A stretch of DNA of 15,539 bases from an uncultured Porphyromonas sp. (lineage in GTDB: Bacteria; Bacteroidota; Bacteroidia; Bacteroidales; Porphyromonadaceae): NCBI RefSeq assembly GCF_905372525.1, contig NZ_CAJPPN010000053.1, forward strand, positions 1 to 15,539, in the 5' to 3' direction. How positions within the stretch are numbered: the first letter of the stretch is position 1; every line of letters starts with the position of its first letter. Positions 1-7,452 of the stretch are shown here, piece by piece. The notes beneath the pieces are model-generated. The model was not told the DNA's origin. It made no database searches and saw nothing but the letters and a program-made list of their open reading frames with translations. The position numbers were made by a program, and so were the translations under genes.

Positions 1-44
1 CCCCCTCAGCCCCCGCTCTGCTAGAGGTATGCGGAGCTGCTCCC

Positions 45-105
45 GCTCTCTCCCCCGGCCTAGTGCCGCCCTACGGGGGGGAGGCGGGGTATGAGCCGAG
101 AGAGC
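45..105. repeat. Imperfect stem-loop, possible terminator of an upstream gene
   Basis: Eight-base arms at 45-52 (GCTCTCTC) and 98-105 (GAGAGAGC) are exact complements. Inside them, CCGCC (66-70) can pair with GGCGG (83-87), or alternatively C-run 52-57 with G-run 74-79. No T-run follows, so a terminator role for a gene left of the window is only a guess. It could equally be part of the repeat-rich intergenic DNA. Confidence 0.4.
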
Positions 106-301
106 ACCGTCCCTAGACCACCCACGACAGTCCTAGGGTGAGCCTCGATACCCCTAGGGTAGGGAACAGAGCCTGCACGAGCTCTCCCTCAGCCGCCCCC
201 ATCTATTGGATCTCTCGGGCAGGGCTTTCCCTCGCCTCGAGGCATCCTAGCCTTAGCCCCTGGTACCGATGATGTTAGCCCCGAGGGTACACACCTAGAT
301 G

Positions 302-423
302 AGTGCCCCATGGGGGACATACCTAGAGCGGGACAGTGTACACGCGTGTACACAAGAGTATACACGTGAGTATACTGCAGTGTACACGCGTGTACACACT
401 ACCCCCCTAGGTGAGGAGTGTAT
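302..423 (+). repeat. Palindrome-rich repeat element, copy 1
   Basis: This ~122-bp element has an inverted second copy at 12514-12634. In order it has an end segment beginning AGTGCCCCA (302-310), a 16-bp box GGACATACCTAGAGCG (315-330, identical in both copies), a 62-bp core (336-397), and a weakly conserved right flank with CCC-rich sequence and TGTAT (419-423). The core is three 18-bp palindromes or near-palindromes starting at 336, 358 and 380, an exact 22-bp period with 4-bp linkers. The outer two are the same perfect palindrome, GTGTACACG joined to CGTGTACAC. No ORF of its own is credible. It may be a MITE-like dispersed repeat or a binding array for a dimeric protein; the sequence does not decide between these. 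Confidence 0.8.
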
Positions 424-584
424 GCCCGGTGCGTCTAGCCCTCAGAGTACGGACACTCCTAGGGCGCAGATCTCCCTATCTGCAGTGGATGCACCTCGGC
501 TAGCTAGCCCTCGGCCTCTAGTGATTTCATGTGCCCTCCCCTAGAGTGAGGCGGGCGGGCATAGGGGTCGTGACCAAAAAAGAG

Positions 585-592
585 TATATTTG
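585..592 (+). promoter_or_regulatory. Putative -7 box of the purA promoter
   Basis: TATATTTG is a perfect match to the Bacteroidota -7 consensus TAnnTTTG, preceded by an A-run (574-581). No TTG -33 element is seen at the usual spacing. Transcription would start near 599 and leave a leader of about 130 nt. This argues against translation beginning at the upstream ATG at 590, which lies inside the box. Confidence 0.55.
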
Positions 593-670
593 TGCTGTGC
601 GAGTTGCCTCCTATCATGCGTCTCCCTGTGTGGTGCTCATGGGATGGAGGTCGCCGTGTGTGGCGCAGGC

Positions 671-687
671 CGGGCACTCAGTGCCTG
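671..687 (+). promoter_or_regulatory. Small hairpin in the purA leader
   Basis: A seven-base-pair stem (671-677 with 681-687, one G-U pair) closes a 3-nt loop about 40 nt before the purA start. It would form in the transcript if the 585-592 box is the promoter. I do not recognise it as a known riboswitch; chance is possible in GC-rich sequence. Confidence 0.3.
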
Positions 688-727
688 CTCAACACTTGAT
701 TATATGGAACAAATACATGACAGTGCA

Positions 728-2014
728 ATGGAAAAGGTAGATGTCCTGCTCGGACTACAATGGGGCGACGAAGGCAAGGGAAAGATCGTAGACGTCCTGA
801 CGCCTGCCTATGACCTCATCGCCCGTTTCCAGGGCGGGCCCAATGCAGGGCATACGCTGGAGTTTGAGGGCAACAAATACATCCTTCGCTCCATACCCTC
901 AGGGATCTTCCAGGGGGATAAGGTCAATGTGATCGGCAGTGGTGTCGTCCTCGACCCCATCCTATTCCGTGAGGAGGCAGAGTCGCTTTCTCGCAGTGGC
1001 CATGACCTGAAGGGACGACTCGTGATCTCCCGCAAGGCACACCTCATCCTACCCACGCACCGCCTGATAGATGCGGCACAGGAGGCGATGAAGGGCGATG
1101 CCAAGGTCGGGACGACAGGCAAGGGGATCGGCCCAACCTATACGGACAAGGTCGCTCGTACCGGACTACGTGTCGGGGACATAGAGCACGACTTCGCTCG
1201 CAAGTACCAGGAGGCTAGACAGCGCCACCTGACCCTACTCCGTGCCTACGACTATCCTACCGAGGGCCTCGAGACGCTGGAGCGTACTTGGCTTGAGTCG
1301 ATCGAGTACCTCCGTCAGTATACGCTCGTCGATAGTGAGCTGTACCTGAGCCATGCCCTACATGAGGGGCGCCGAGTATTGGCCGAGGGGGCACAGGGCT
1401 CGATGCTGGACATCGACTTCGGTTCCTATCCCTTCGTTACCTCCAGCAACACCATCGCTGCGGGCTGCTGTACGGGGCTAGGGATCGCCCCACGGAGTAT
1501 CGGCGAGGTCTATGGGATCTTCAAGGCCTACTGTACGCGCGTCGGCTCGGGCCCCTTCCCTACAGAGCTAGAGGATGAGACGGGCGAGCAGCTCTGCACC
1601 CTCGGGCATGAGTTCGGCTCGGTCACGGGGCGCCGTCGGCGCTGTGGCTGGCTAGACCTCGTGGCGCTCCGCTACACCATCATGCTGAGCGGGGTGACTA
1701 GGCTGATCATGATGAAGAGCGACGTCCTCGACACCTTCGACACGATACGTGTCTGCACCCGCTATCGCATCGGGGACGTAGAGACGGAGGAGATGCCCTA
1801 TGAGCTCACGGGCGATATAGAGCCTCTCTACGAGGAGCTCCCTGGCTGGCGGTGCGATACCTCTCGCCTACGCTCCGTGGTAGAGTTCCCGCAGGAGCTC
1901 CGTGACTATATCGACTTCATAGAGCGCTCTGTCGGTGTCCCCATTGCCATAGCCTCCGTAGGACCCGACCGGGAGCAGACCATCACCCTACGCCCCACGC
2001 TCCTGCCTCACTAA
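728..2014 (+). CDS. purA: Adenylosuccinate synthetase
   Basis: PurA joins IMP and aspartate, using GTP, to make adenylosuccinate, the first committed step from IMP to AMP in the cytoplasm. The 428-residue product has the normal family length. The N-terminal GDEGKGK loop covers residues 13-19 with catalytic Asp14, and GGPNAGHT (36-43) carries catalytic His42. Downstream are the GTTGKGIGPTY segment, the LDIDFGSYPFVTSSNT block, GRRRRCGW, and a C-terminal VGPDREQTI motif of the nucleotide-binding region. The start at 728 gives the usual Bacteroidota N-terminus MEKVDV; the frame is open back to 590, but the upstream codons look non-coding and overlap the promoter box. An ATG at 704 is an alternative. 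purA is the first gene of an apparent operon; folC starts 8 bp after its stop. Confidence 0.98.
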   Translation: MEKVDVLLGLQWGDEGKGKIVDVLTPAYDLIARFQGGPNAGHTLEFEGNKYILRSIPSGIFQGDKVNVIGSGVVLDPILFREEAESLSRSGHDLKGRLVISRKAHLILPTHRLIDAAQEAMKGDAKVGTTGKGIGPTYTDKVARTGLRVGDIEHDFARKYQEARQRHLTLLRAYDYPTEGLETLERTWLESIEYLRQYTLVDSELYLSHALHEGRRVLAEGAQGSMLDIDFGSYPFVTSSNTIAAGCCTGLGIAPRSIGEVYGIFKAYCTRVGSGPFPTELEDETGEQLCTLGHEFGSVTGRRRRCGWLDLVALRYTIMLSGVTRLIMMKSDVLDTFDTIRVCTRYRIGDVETEEMPYELTGDIEPLYEELPGWRCDTSRLRSVVEFPQELRDYIDFIERSVGVPIAIASVGPDREQTITLRPTLLPH

Positions 2015-2022
2015 GCACCACG

Positions 2023-3357
2023 ATGACCTATCAGGAGGCACTGCACTTCCTCTACACGGCCACCCCTGTCTTCCAGCGAGAGGGTGGGGGTGCCTACAAG
2101 CCTGGGTTGGAGACCACCCGAGCCCTCGATAGCTACTACCAGCATCCGCACACGGCCTACCGGACGATCCATGTAGCGGGGACGAACGGCAAGGGATCTA
2201 CCTCGCACAGCCTAGCCAGTATCCTCATGGCCGCTGGCTACCGAGTGGGGCTATTCACCTCGCCCCATCTCGTGGACTTCAGGGAGCGTATCCGAGTGGA
2301 TGGAGAGGTGGTAAGTGAGGAGTTTGTCACACGCTTTGTAGCGGAGGTCGGTCCTCTGGTCGAGCAGCACCGCCCCTCGTTCTTTGAGCTCACGACCCTC
2401 ATGGCACTCGTGTACTTCCGCGAGGCTCACGTCGATATCGCCGTGATCGAGGTAGGTATGGGGGGCAGACTTGATAGTACCAACATCATCCAGCCCCTAC
2501 TCTCCATCATCACGGGCATCAGCCTAGACCATACGCAGTACCTCGGGGAGACCCTCACGGCGATCGCTGGGGAGAAGGCGGGCATCATCAAGGCTAAGAC
2601 CCCAGTGGTCATCGGGCATGCCGAGGAGTCGGAGGTCCGCCAGGTCTTCGTCAAGCGAGCTCAGGAGCTATGTGCACCTATTACCTTCGCTGACGAGGAG
2701 GTCGTTGTCTCCACGGTAGAGCCACAGCCCCACGGGCAGCTCTTCATGCTCGATCCCTCCTCGGCCGTCCTCAGCACCCCTCCACGGCTCCTCTCCACCC
2801 CTACGGTCTTCTTCGGCCTACAGGGGAGCGTCCAGCGGCTGAACCTGAGGACGATCCTCTCGGCCGTCCACCTCTTCCCCTCTGTGGGGCTCGACGTCCC
2901 AGAGGAGGCTCTACGAGTAGGCCTGCAGGAGGTAGCCCTGAGGACGGGGCTCCGAGGACGCTGGGAGATCGTGGAGAGAGACCCGCTACTCATCTGCGAC
3001 ACAGGGCACAACGAGGAGGGCATTCGCTACGTCACCGAGGGGCTACGCGCCCTAGGGCGTCCCCTGAGGATCATCTTCGGCATGGTCAGCGACAAGGATA
3101 TTACCTCCGCCCTCTCGAGCCTTCCCCCCGAGGCGACCTATTACTTCACCGAGGCCTCTGTCCCTAGGGCGATGCCGTCCGGCGAGCTCCTCCGTCTAGC
3201 TATGGAGTGTGGCCTGCGGGGGCGAGCCTTCCCGACACTAGCCTCTGCGCTGGAGACGGCACAGGCAGAGCGGGAGCGAGGGGATGTCCTCTTCGTCGGG
3301 GGAAGCAACTTCCTCGTGGCAGATTTACTAGAATATCAATCAACTCACAAATTATAA
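2023..3357 (+). CDS. folC: Folylpolyglutamate synthase / dihydrofolate synthase
   Basis: This cytoplasmic Mur-ligase-family enzyme uses ATP to add glutamate to dihydropteroate and/or to extend the folate polyglutamate tail. The 444-residue product shows the ATP loop GTNGKGS (53-59), followed by the family motif TSPHLVDFRERI, then EVGMGGRLDSTN (143-154), SLDHTQYLG (167-175) and GEKAGI, whose lysine is the one usually carbamylated in Mur ligases. The C-terminal domain has DTGHN (326-330), a variant of the more usual DGAHN. Eight bases separate it from purA and five from the transporter, so the three are probably co-transcribed. Whether it has one or both activities cannot be read from sequence; single FolC proteins in Bacteroidota are usually taken to do both. 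Confidence 0.95.
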   Translation: MTYQEALHFLYTATPVFQREGGGAYKPGLETTRALDSYYQHPHTAYRTIHVAGTNGKGSTSHSLASILMAAGYRVGLFTSPHLVDFRERIRVDGEVVSEEFVTRFVAEVGPLVEQHRPSFFELTTLMALVYFREAHVDIAVIEVGMGGRLDSTNIIQPLLSIITGISLDHTQYLGETLTAIAGEKAGIIKAKTPVVIGHAEESEVRQVFVKRAQELCAPITFADEEVVVSTVEPQPHGQLFMLDPSSAVLSTPPRLLSTPTVFFGLQGSVQRLNLRTILSAVHLFPSVGLDVPEEALRVGLQEVALRTGLRGRWEIVERDPLLICDTGHNEEGIRYVTEGLRALGRPLRIIFGMVSDKDITSALSSLPPEATYYFTEASVPRAMPSGELLRLAMECGLRGRAFPTLASALETAQAERERGDVLFVGGSNFLVADLLEYQSTHKL

Positions 3358-3362
3358 TCTCT

Positions 3363-4775
3363 ATGGAACAACAACGTAGCTCCCTCCGGGACAAACCCGC
3401 AGCTCGCTGGGGAGCGCTAGCGCTAGTTTCCCTGACGATGTTCTTTGCCTACATGTTCGTCGACGTGCTCTCGCCCGTCAAGATCCTTGTAGAGAAGGAG
3501 CTCGGGTGGAACTCTACAGTCTTCGGACTTTATGGGGGGAGTGAATTCTTCCTCAACGTCTTTGTGGGCTTCCTAATCTTCGCAGGGATCATCCTCGATA
3601 AGATGGGCGTCCGCTTCACAGCACTCCTCTCAGGCTCTCTGATGGTCCTAGGGGCTCTGCTCAAGGTCTATGCCCTTAGCGAGACTTTCCGCAATGGTGG
3701 GGTAGGCTATGAGACGATTAGTGGCCTCACCGGAGGACTCAGGAATGCCTTTGGCTGGGAGCTTCCCCCGACGGCTCTGCTTGCCTGCCTCGGGTTCATG
3801 ATCTTTGGCTGTGGTACTGAGATGGCAGGTGTGACGGTGTCCCGTGCGATCGTCAAGTGGTTCAAGGGTCGTGATATGGCTCTCGCTATGGGTATCGAGA
3901 TGGCGCTAGCTCGCTTCGGGGTCTGGATGATCTTCCGTGTCTCTCCTTGGCTCTCCAAGAAGTTTGAGACGGTAGAGGCTCCGGTGATCTTCTGCGCACT
4001 CCTGCTGTGCATCGGCCTTATCCTCTATGTCGTATACTGGTTCATGGATCGTGCTCTGGACAAGGAGATCGGTGCAGAGGAAGTAGAGGAGGAAGAGCCC
4101 TTTAAGTTCAGTGACCTCGGTAAGGTCTTCGGTAAGGGTATCTTCTGGATCGTAGCCCTCCTCTGTGTCCTTTACTACTCGGCGATCTTCCCCTTCCAGA
4201 AGTTTGCCACAGAGATGCTCCACTATAAGGTGGGCTTCGAGCTGGAGGAGGCTTCGGATATATTCAGTTACTATCCTATCGGGGCTATGATTGTCACTCC
4301 CTTCTTAGGCTTCTTCCTTGACCGTAGGGGCAAGGGGGCGACGATGCTCATCCTTGGCTCCGTCCTGATGATCGTCTGCCACATGACCTTTGCGCTGTAT
4401 CCCTTCGTCTCTGGGACGAGCTCGAGTACGGTCGTGGCCTTCGCTGCGATTATACTCCTCGGGATCTCCTTCTCACTCGTGCCTGCTACGCTCTGGCCTT
4501 CCGTACCTAAGCTCATCGACAACAAGGTGCTGGGCTCTGCCTACTCGGCTATCTTCTGGATACAGAACGTCGGTCTGATGTCTGTGCCTATCATCGTGGG
4601 TAGCGTGCTGGACAGCGTGAACAAGAATGTGCCCGAGGGTCAGCCCAAGGACTACACGCTGGCGATGCTCATCTTCGCTAGCTTCGGTGTCGCTGCCTTC
4701 GTGCTTAGTGCCTTCCTGAAGGTCGTAGACAAGAAGAAGGGCTATGGGCTGGAGCTCCCCAACGTCAAGAAGTAG
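3363..4775 (+). CDS. Major facilitator superfamily transporter, substrate unknown
   Basis: A 470-residue inner-membrane protein with about twelve hydrophobic segments, the size and layout of an MFS permease. Two copies of the MFS loop signature are visible, one per half: GIILDKMGVR after the second membrane segment and GFFLDRRGKG after the eighth. An acidic stretch (EEVEEEEP, around residues 239-246) lies in the central cytoplasmic loop, and the C-terminus is lysine-rich. The start at 3363 gives MEQQRSS, follows the folC stop by 5 bp and has an AT-rich leader; the frame is open further upstream, but only inside folC. The substrate cannot be assigned: no motif seen points to sugars, drugs or nucleosides. 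Position after purA and folC could suggest a purine or folate link, but that is weak inference. Confidence 0.9.
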   Translation: MEQQRSSLRDKPAARWGALALVSLTMFFAYMFVDVLSPVKILVEKELGWNSTVFGLYGGSEFFLNVFVGFLIFAGIILDKMGVRFTALLSGSLMVLGALLKVYALSETFRNGGVGYETISGLTGGLRNAFGWELPPTALLACLGFMIFGCGTEMAGVTVSRAIVKWFKGRDMALAMGIEMALARFGVWMIFRVSPWLSKKFETVEAPVIFCALLLCIGLILYVVYWFMDRALDKEIGAEEVEEEEPFKFSDLGKVFGKGIFWIVALLCVLYYSAIFPFQKFATEMLHYKVGFELEEASDIFSYYPIGAMIVTPFLGFFLDRRGKGATMLILGSVLMIVCHMTFALYPFVSGTSSSTVVAFAAIILLGISFSLVPATLWPSVPKLIDNKVLGSAYSAIFWIQNVGLMSVPIIVGSVLDSVNKNVPEGQPKDYTLAMLIFASFGVAAFVLSAFLKVVDKKKGYGLELPNVKK

Positions 4776-4783
4776 CCCCCTAC

Positions 4784-4818
4784 GAGGGTGTCCGAAGAGC
4801 CTCCTCTGAGGCGCCCTC
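4784..4818 (+). terminator. Hairpin after the transporter gene
   Basis: Nested inverted repeats begin 9 bp after the transporter stop: GAGGG (4784-4788) with CCCTC (4814-4818), and inside it GCCTC (4799-4803) with GAGGC (4808-4812) around a 4-nt loop. No T-run follows, so termination would be non-canonical; it may act with the larger hairpin downstream. Confidence 0.45.
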
Positions 4819-4832
4819 ATATCCACTACTGC

Positions 4833-4894
4833 GGTTCCCCCCGTAACCTCCGAGATGTTTCCCCTAGAGACGTCCCGGAGATTGCGGGGGAACC
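4833..4894. terminator. Long imperfect hairpin between two operons
   Basis: Nine-base arms GGTTCCCCC (4833-4841) and GGGGGAACC (4886-4894) are exact complements. Inside, CTCCG (4848-4852) pairs with CGGAG (4876-4880), and GATGT (4854-4858) with ACGTC (4870-4874), giving a 62-nt stem-loop. It lies between the transporter and the AAA+ regulator and lacks a T-run. It may end the purA operon. Its right arm also falls about where the -33 region of the next promoter should be, so an operator role is possible. Confidence 0.45.
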
Positions 4895-4912
4895 TATATG
4901 GGGGTACTTGTG

Positions 4913-4920
4913 TATCTTTG
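4913..4920 (+). promoter_or_regulatory. Putative -7 box of the regulator-lptE-secG operon
   Basis: TATCTTTG matches the Bacteroidota -7 consensus TAnnTTTG exactly. Transcription would begin near 4927, giving a leader of about 20 nt to the ATG at 4946. A TTG lies at 4882-4884, but 28 nt away is too far for a normal -33 element. The box supports 4946 over the upstream in-frame ATG at 4898. Confidence 0.6.
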
Positions 4921-4945
4921 TAAGGCGAAACGATTAGACAGACAG

Positions 4946-6259
4946 ATGAGCATAGATATTCAGCCGATCAAGCATCGCTTTGGGATCATAGGCACGAGCC
5001 CCCTCCTCGACCATGCTATCCGTGTAGCGGTCCAGGTCGCCCCTACGGATATGTCCGTACTCGTTATCGGGGAGAGTGGAGTGGGGAAGGAGAACTTCCC
5101 TAAGATCATCCACCAGAATAGCATCCGCAAGCACGGCCCCTATATCGCTGTGAACTGTGGAGCGATCCCCGAGGGGACGATCGACTCGGAGCTTTTCGGT
5201 CATCTCAAGGGCTCCTTCACGGGGGCTATCACCGATCGTAAGGGCTACTTTCAGGAGGCTTCGGGGGGGACGATCTTCCTCGACGAGGTGGGCGAGCTAC
5301 CCTTAGCCACACAGGCACGTCTTCTGCGTGTGCTGGAGACGGGTGAGTTCATCCCTGTCGGAGCAAGCCAAGCGCAGAAGACCGATGTGCGCATCATAGC
5401 GGCAACGAATGTGAACCTCCAGGATGCTGTGGAGCGTGGCCGTTTCCGTGAAGACCTACTCTTTCGCCTAAATACTGTCCCTATCGAGGTTCCTCCCCTA
5501 CGTAGCCGAGTACAGGACATCCCGCTCCTCTTCCGGTTCTTCGCCTCCATGAGTGCAGAGCGGTACAACATGCCCCCACTGCGCCTTACCCCCGAGGCGA
5601 CGGAGCTCCTGCAGAGCTACCGCTGGCCCGGGAATATACGTGAGCTACGCAACTTCACCGACCGTGTGAGCGTGCTGGAGGAGAAGCGAGAAGTGACGGC
5701 TGAGATCGCCCGTAAGTACCTCCCCCGCACACCCGAGGGAGACTACCATCCAGCGCTCCGCCAGAGTGCCTATACGGGGAGCGAAGGGAGCTCCTTCGCT
5801 AACGAGCGTGAGATACTCTATCAGGTGCTCTTCGATATGAAGAAGGATATGGCGGAGATGAAGAGCCTCGTGGCTGGGATCATGCGGGGAGAGGTGAAGA
5901 TACCCTCGTCACCGACCGCCCATGCAGACTACAGCACGAGCGACCTAGCGACGGCATTGCCCGCACAGCTCCATCCTGCGCAGGAAGGCTATGTCCACAC
6001 GCCTATCCATTCTGTGGAGATTACCCCTAGAGAGGCGGTCGTCAGTGTGCCTCGTCCCTCTACCCCCTCCCCCAAGGTACATGATGAGGAGCCCGACTAC
6101 ATGGAGCAACCCCTATCGCTCGAGGAGGCTGAGCGCAACATGATCATCGCAGCGCTGGCTCGTCACGAGGGGCGACGTCGTCCTGCAGCGGAGGATCTGA
6201 AGATCTCCGAGCGCACCCTATATAGAAAGATCAAAGAATATGGTATCGATGCGGAATAG
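4946..6259 (+). CDS. Sigma-54-type AAA+ transcriptional activator, Fis family
   Basis: A 437-residue bacterial enhancer-binding protein that would hydrolyse ATP to open promoters held by RpoN (sigma-54) RNA polymerase. Visible features: Walker A GESGVGKE (42-49, Lys48), ELFGH before the sigma-54-contacting loop GSFTGA (89-94; the usual form is GAFTGA), and Walker B TIFLDE (109-114, Asp113, Glu114). Next come the EDLLFRLN and RWPGNIREL segments of the AAA+ module, a long divergent linker with a possible short coiled coil (DMKKDMAEMKS), and a C-terminal Fis-type helix-turn-helix ending in ERTLYRKIKEYGI. There is no receiver, GAF or PAS domain at the N-terminus, so no phosphorylation input is visible. 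The start at 4946 is chosen from the promoter box and because the AAA+ domain begins soon after. The lptE-like gene overlaps its 3' end. Confidence 0.93.
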   Translation: MSIDIQPIKHRFGIIGTSPLLDHAIRVAVQVAPTDMSVLVIGESGVGKENFPKIIHQNSIRKHGPYIAVNCGAIPEGTIDSELFGHLKGSFTGAITDRKGYFQEASGGTIFLDEVGELPLATQARLLRVLETGEFIPVGASQAQKTDVRIIAATNVNLQDAVERGRFREDLLFRLNTVPIEVPPLRSRVQDIPLLFRFFASMSAERYNMPPLRLTPEATELLQSYRWPGNIRELRNFTDRVSVLEEKREVTAEIARKYLPRTPEGDYHPALRQSAYTGSEGSSFANEREILYQVLFDMKKDMAEMKSLVAGIMRGEVKIPSSPTAHADYSTSDLATALPAQLHPAQEGYVHTPIHSVEITPREAVVSVPRPSTPSPKVHDEEPDYMEQPLSLEEAERNMIIAALARHEGRRRPAAEDLKISERTLYRKIKEYGIDAE

Positions 6260-6764
6260 GCTCAGTGCTCTGGTCACCTGCGCCCTCGTCTGTCTGCTCA
6301 GCCTGGGCTGTAGTGTGAGCTACAAGTTCAACGGCGGAGCGATCGACTACACCCAGCTCAAGACTATCTCCATAGATGAAGTCTTCAACAAGGCGCCGAT
6401 CGTATATCCACCCCTAGCGGCGAGCTTCACCGAACAGCTCAAGGACTACTATGTCAGCCGTACCCGACTGGATCTAGTGCCCCAGGCCGGAGACCTAGAG
6501 CTGCACTGCACGATCACGGGCTACGACCTAGCCCCGATGTCGATAGGACAGGACAACTTCGCTGAGCGCACGGTCTTCACCGTCACGGTACAGGTGAAGT
6601 ACGTGAACCGAGCCAATGAGAAGGAGAGCTTTGATCGCTCCTTCAAGGCCTACCGGGACTTCCCCCGCTCCCAGCCCTTCGTGGGGGTGCAGGACGACTT
6701 GCTCCGAGAGATCACCGAGGATCTGATCAAGCAGATCTTCAATGCTACCGTAGAGAACTGGTAA
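6240..6764 (+). CDS. lptE: LptE-like LPS-assembly lipoprotein
   Basis: Likely the outer-membrane lipoprotein partner of LptD, which places LPS in the outer leaflet. The product is 174 residues, normal for the family. The N-terminus is a lipoprotein signal: basic MRNR, a hydrophobic stretch, then lipobox LSLGC with Cys24 from the first ATG (Cys21 from the second). The mature part begins CSVSYKFNGG and has the mixed alpha/beta look of Bacteroidota LptE-family proteins. Two starts are possible: 6240, preceded by A-rich sequence, or 6249, which gives a tidier signal peptide. Either overlaps the 3' end of the regulator (by 20 or 11 bp), suggesting translational coupling. The family call rests on the lipobox, size and position before the TPR gene and secG, because LptE sequences diverge strongly. 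Confidence 0.8.
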   Translation: MVSMRNRLSALVTCALVCLLSLGCSVSYKFNGGAIDYTQLKTISIDEVFNKAPIVYPPLAASFTEQLKDYYVSRTRLDLVPQAGDLELHCTITGYDLAPMSIGQDNFAERTVFTVTVQVKYVNRANEKESFDRSFKAYRDFPRSQPFVGVQDDLLREITEDLIKQIFNATVENW

Positions 6765-6766
6765 AG

Positions 6767-7444
6767 ATGCGCCGAGAAGAACTATATAGCTACCTAGCTG
6801 ACCCCGACCGTCTGACCCCCGAGACGCTGCCTGATGTCACGCAGCTCTATGAGGCCTATCCTTACTGTGGGGTCTTCGCCTTGCTGTACCTCTATAATCT
6901 GTGTATAGCAGAGGATGTACGCTATCCCTCCGAGCTCCGTCGCTTGGCTCCTATACTGCCCGATCGGGAGCGACTCTTTCGTCTCGTAGAGAGCCGTCGC
7001 CCTACGGCGGAGGCCACTACGACGGCACAAGCTGAGCCCGACCCCTTTGCCCTCATTGATACCTACCTCGAGGGGGCACGCTCCTCGGGTGAAGCACTCC
7101 CAGAGAGCCTCCACTTAGAGGGTACTCCTGCGACGAATGACTACTTCGCCGGGGAAGAGTCTGCAGCACAAGAGGCAGGGCTTGATGACCTCCTGCCCTC
7201 CCTCGATATGGAGTCCAAGGCATCATCCACCCCGACCTCTTCGTCCCAGAGTGAGGGAGAGGACGAGGAGGAAGGAATGCTCTCCGAGAGCCTCTCTAGG
7301 ATCTATATCCAGCAGGGGCATTATGATAAGGCTCTGAGGATTATCCGCTCTCTCAGTTTGAATTATCCAGAGAAAAGTCGTTTCTTTGCAGACCAGATAC
7401 GCTTCCTCGAGCGCATTATAGAGAATAATACAATAGATAAATAG
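6767..7444 (+). CDS. TPR-containing conserved protein of unknown function
   Basis: A 225-residue, probably cytoplasmic protein; no signal peptide or membrane segment is visible. The N-terminal ~80 residues are a predicted helical domain (YLADPDRLTPETLPDVTQLYEAYPYCG...). The middle (about 85-170) is acidic, serine-rich and probably disordered. The C-terminus (about 172-205, SRIYIQQGHYDKALRIIRSL and following) fits one tetratricopeptide repeat plus a capping helix, suggesting protein-protein contact. It starts 2 bp after the lptE stop, and secG starts 8 bp after its own stop. This gene type sits between lptE and secG in related Bacteroidota, so an envelope or secretion link is plausible, but no specific role can be given. 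Confidence 0.85.
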   Translation: MRREELYSYLADPDRLTPETLPDVTQLYEAYPYCGVFALLYLYNLCIAEDVRYPSELRRLAPILPDRERLFRLVESRRPTAEATTTAQAEPDPFALIDTYLEGARSSGEALPESLHLEGTPATNDYFAGEESAAQEAGLDDLLPSLDMESKASSTPTSSSQSEGEDEEEGMLSESLSRIYIQQGHYDKALRIIRSLSLNYPEKSRFFADQIRFLERIIENNTIDK

Positions 7445-7452
7445 ATAGGAAT

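Larger units (their letters stand above)
1..584. other. Gene-free intergenic region upstream of purA
   Basis: No reading frame here resembles a protein. The one ATG frame longer than 60 codons (299-544) runs through the palindromic repeat, and its translation simply mirrors that repeat. The stretch is GC-rich and holds a hairpin at 45-105, a repeat element at 302-423, small inverted repeats (413-420 with 453-460; 466-471 with 478-483), a 12-bp palindrome at 498-509, and about 15 CTAG tetranucleotides. The gene upstream of the window is not visible, so part of this may be its 3' flank. Confidence 0.75.

Noticed and set aside
299..544. Small protein with Tyr-Thr/Val repeats
   Set aside because: The repeats come from the palindromic DNA core; the inverted copy translates similarly in another frame, and there is no other protein-like signal.
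590..727. 46-residue N-terminal extension of PurA
   Set aside because: The ATG at 590 lies within the -7 promoter box, the extra residues are Cys-rich and unlike PurA, and the family N-terminus begins at 728.
3207..3362. 52-residue N-terminal extension of the transporter
   Set aside because: It lies within folC in another frame; the start at 3363 is followed directly by the first transporter segment.
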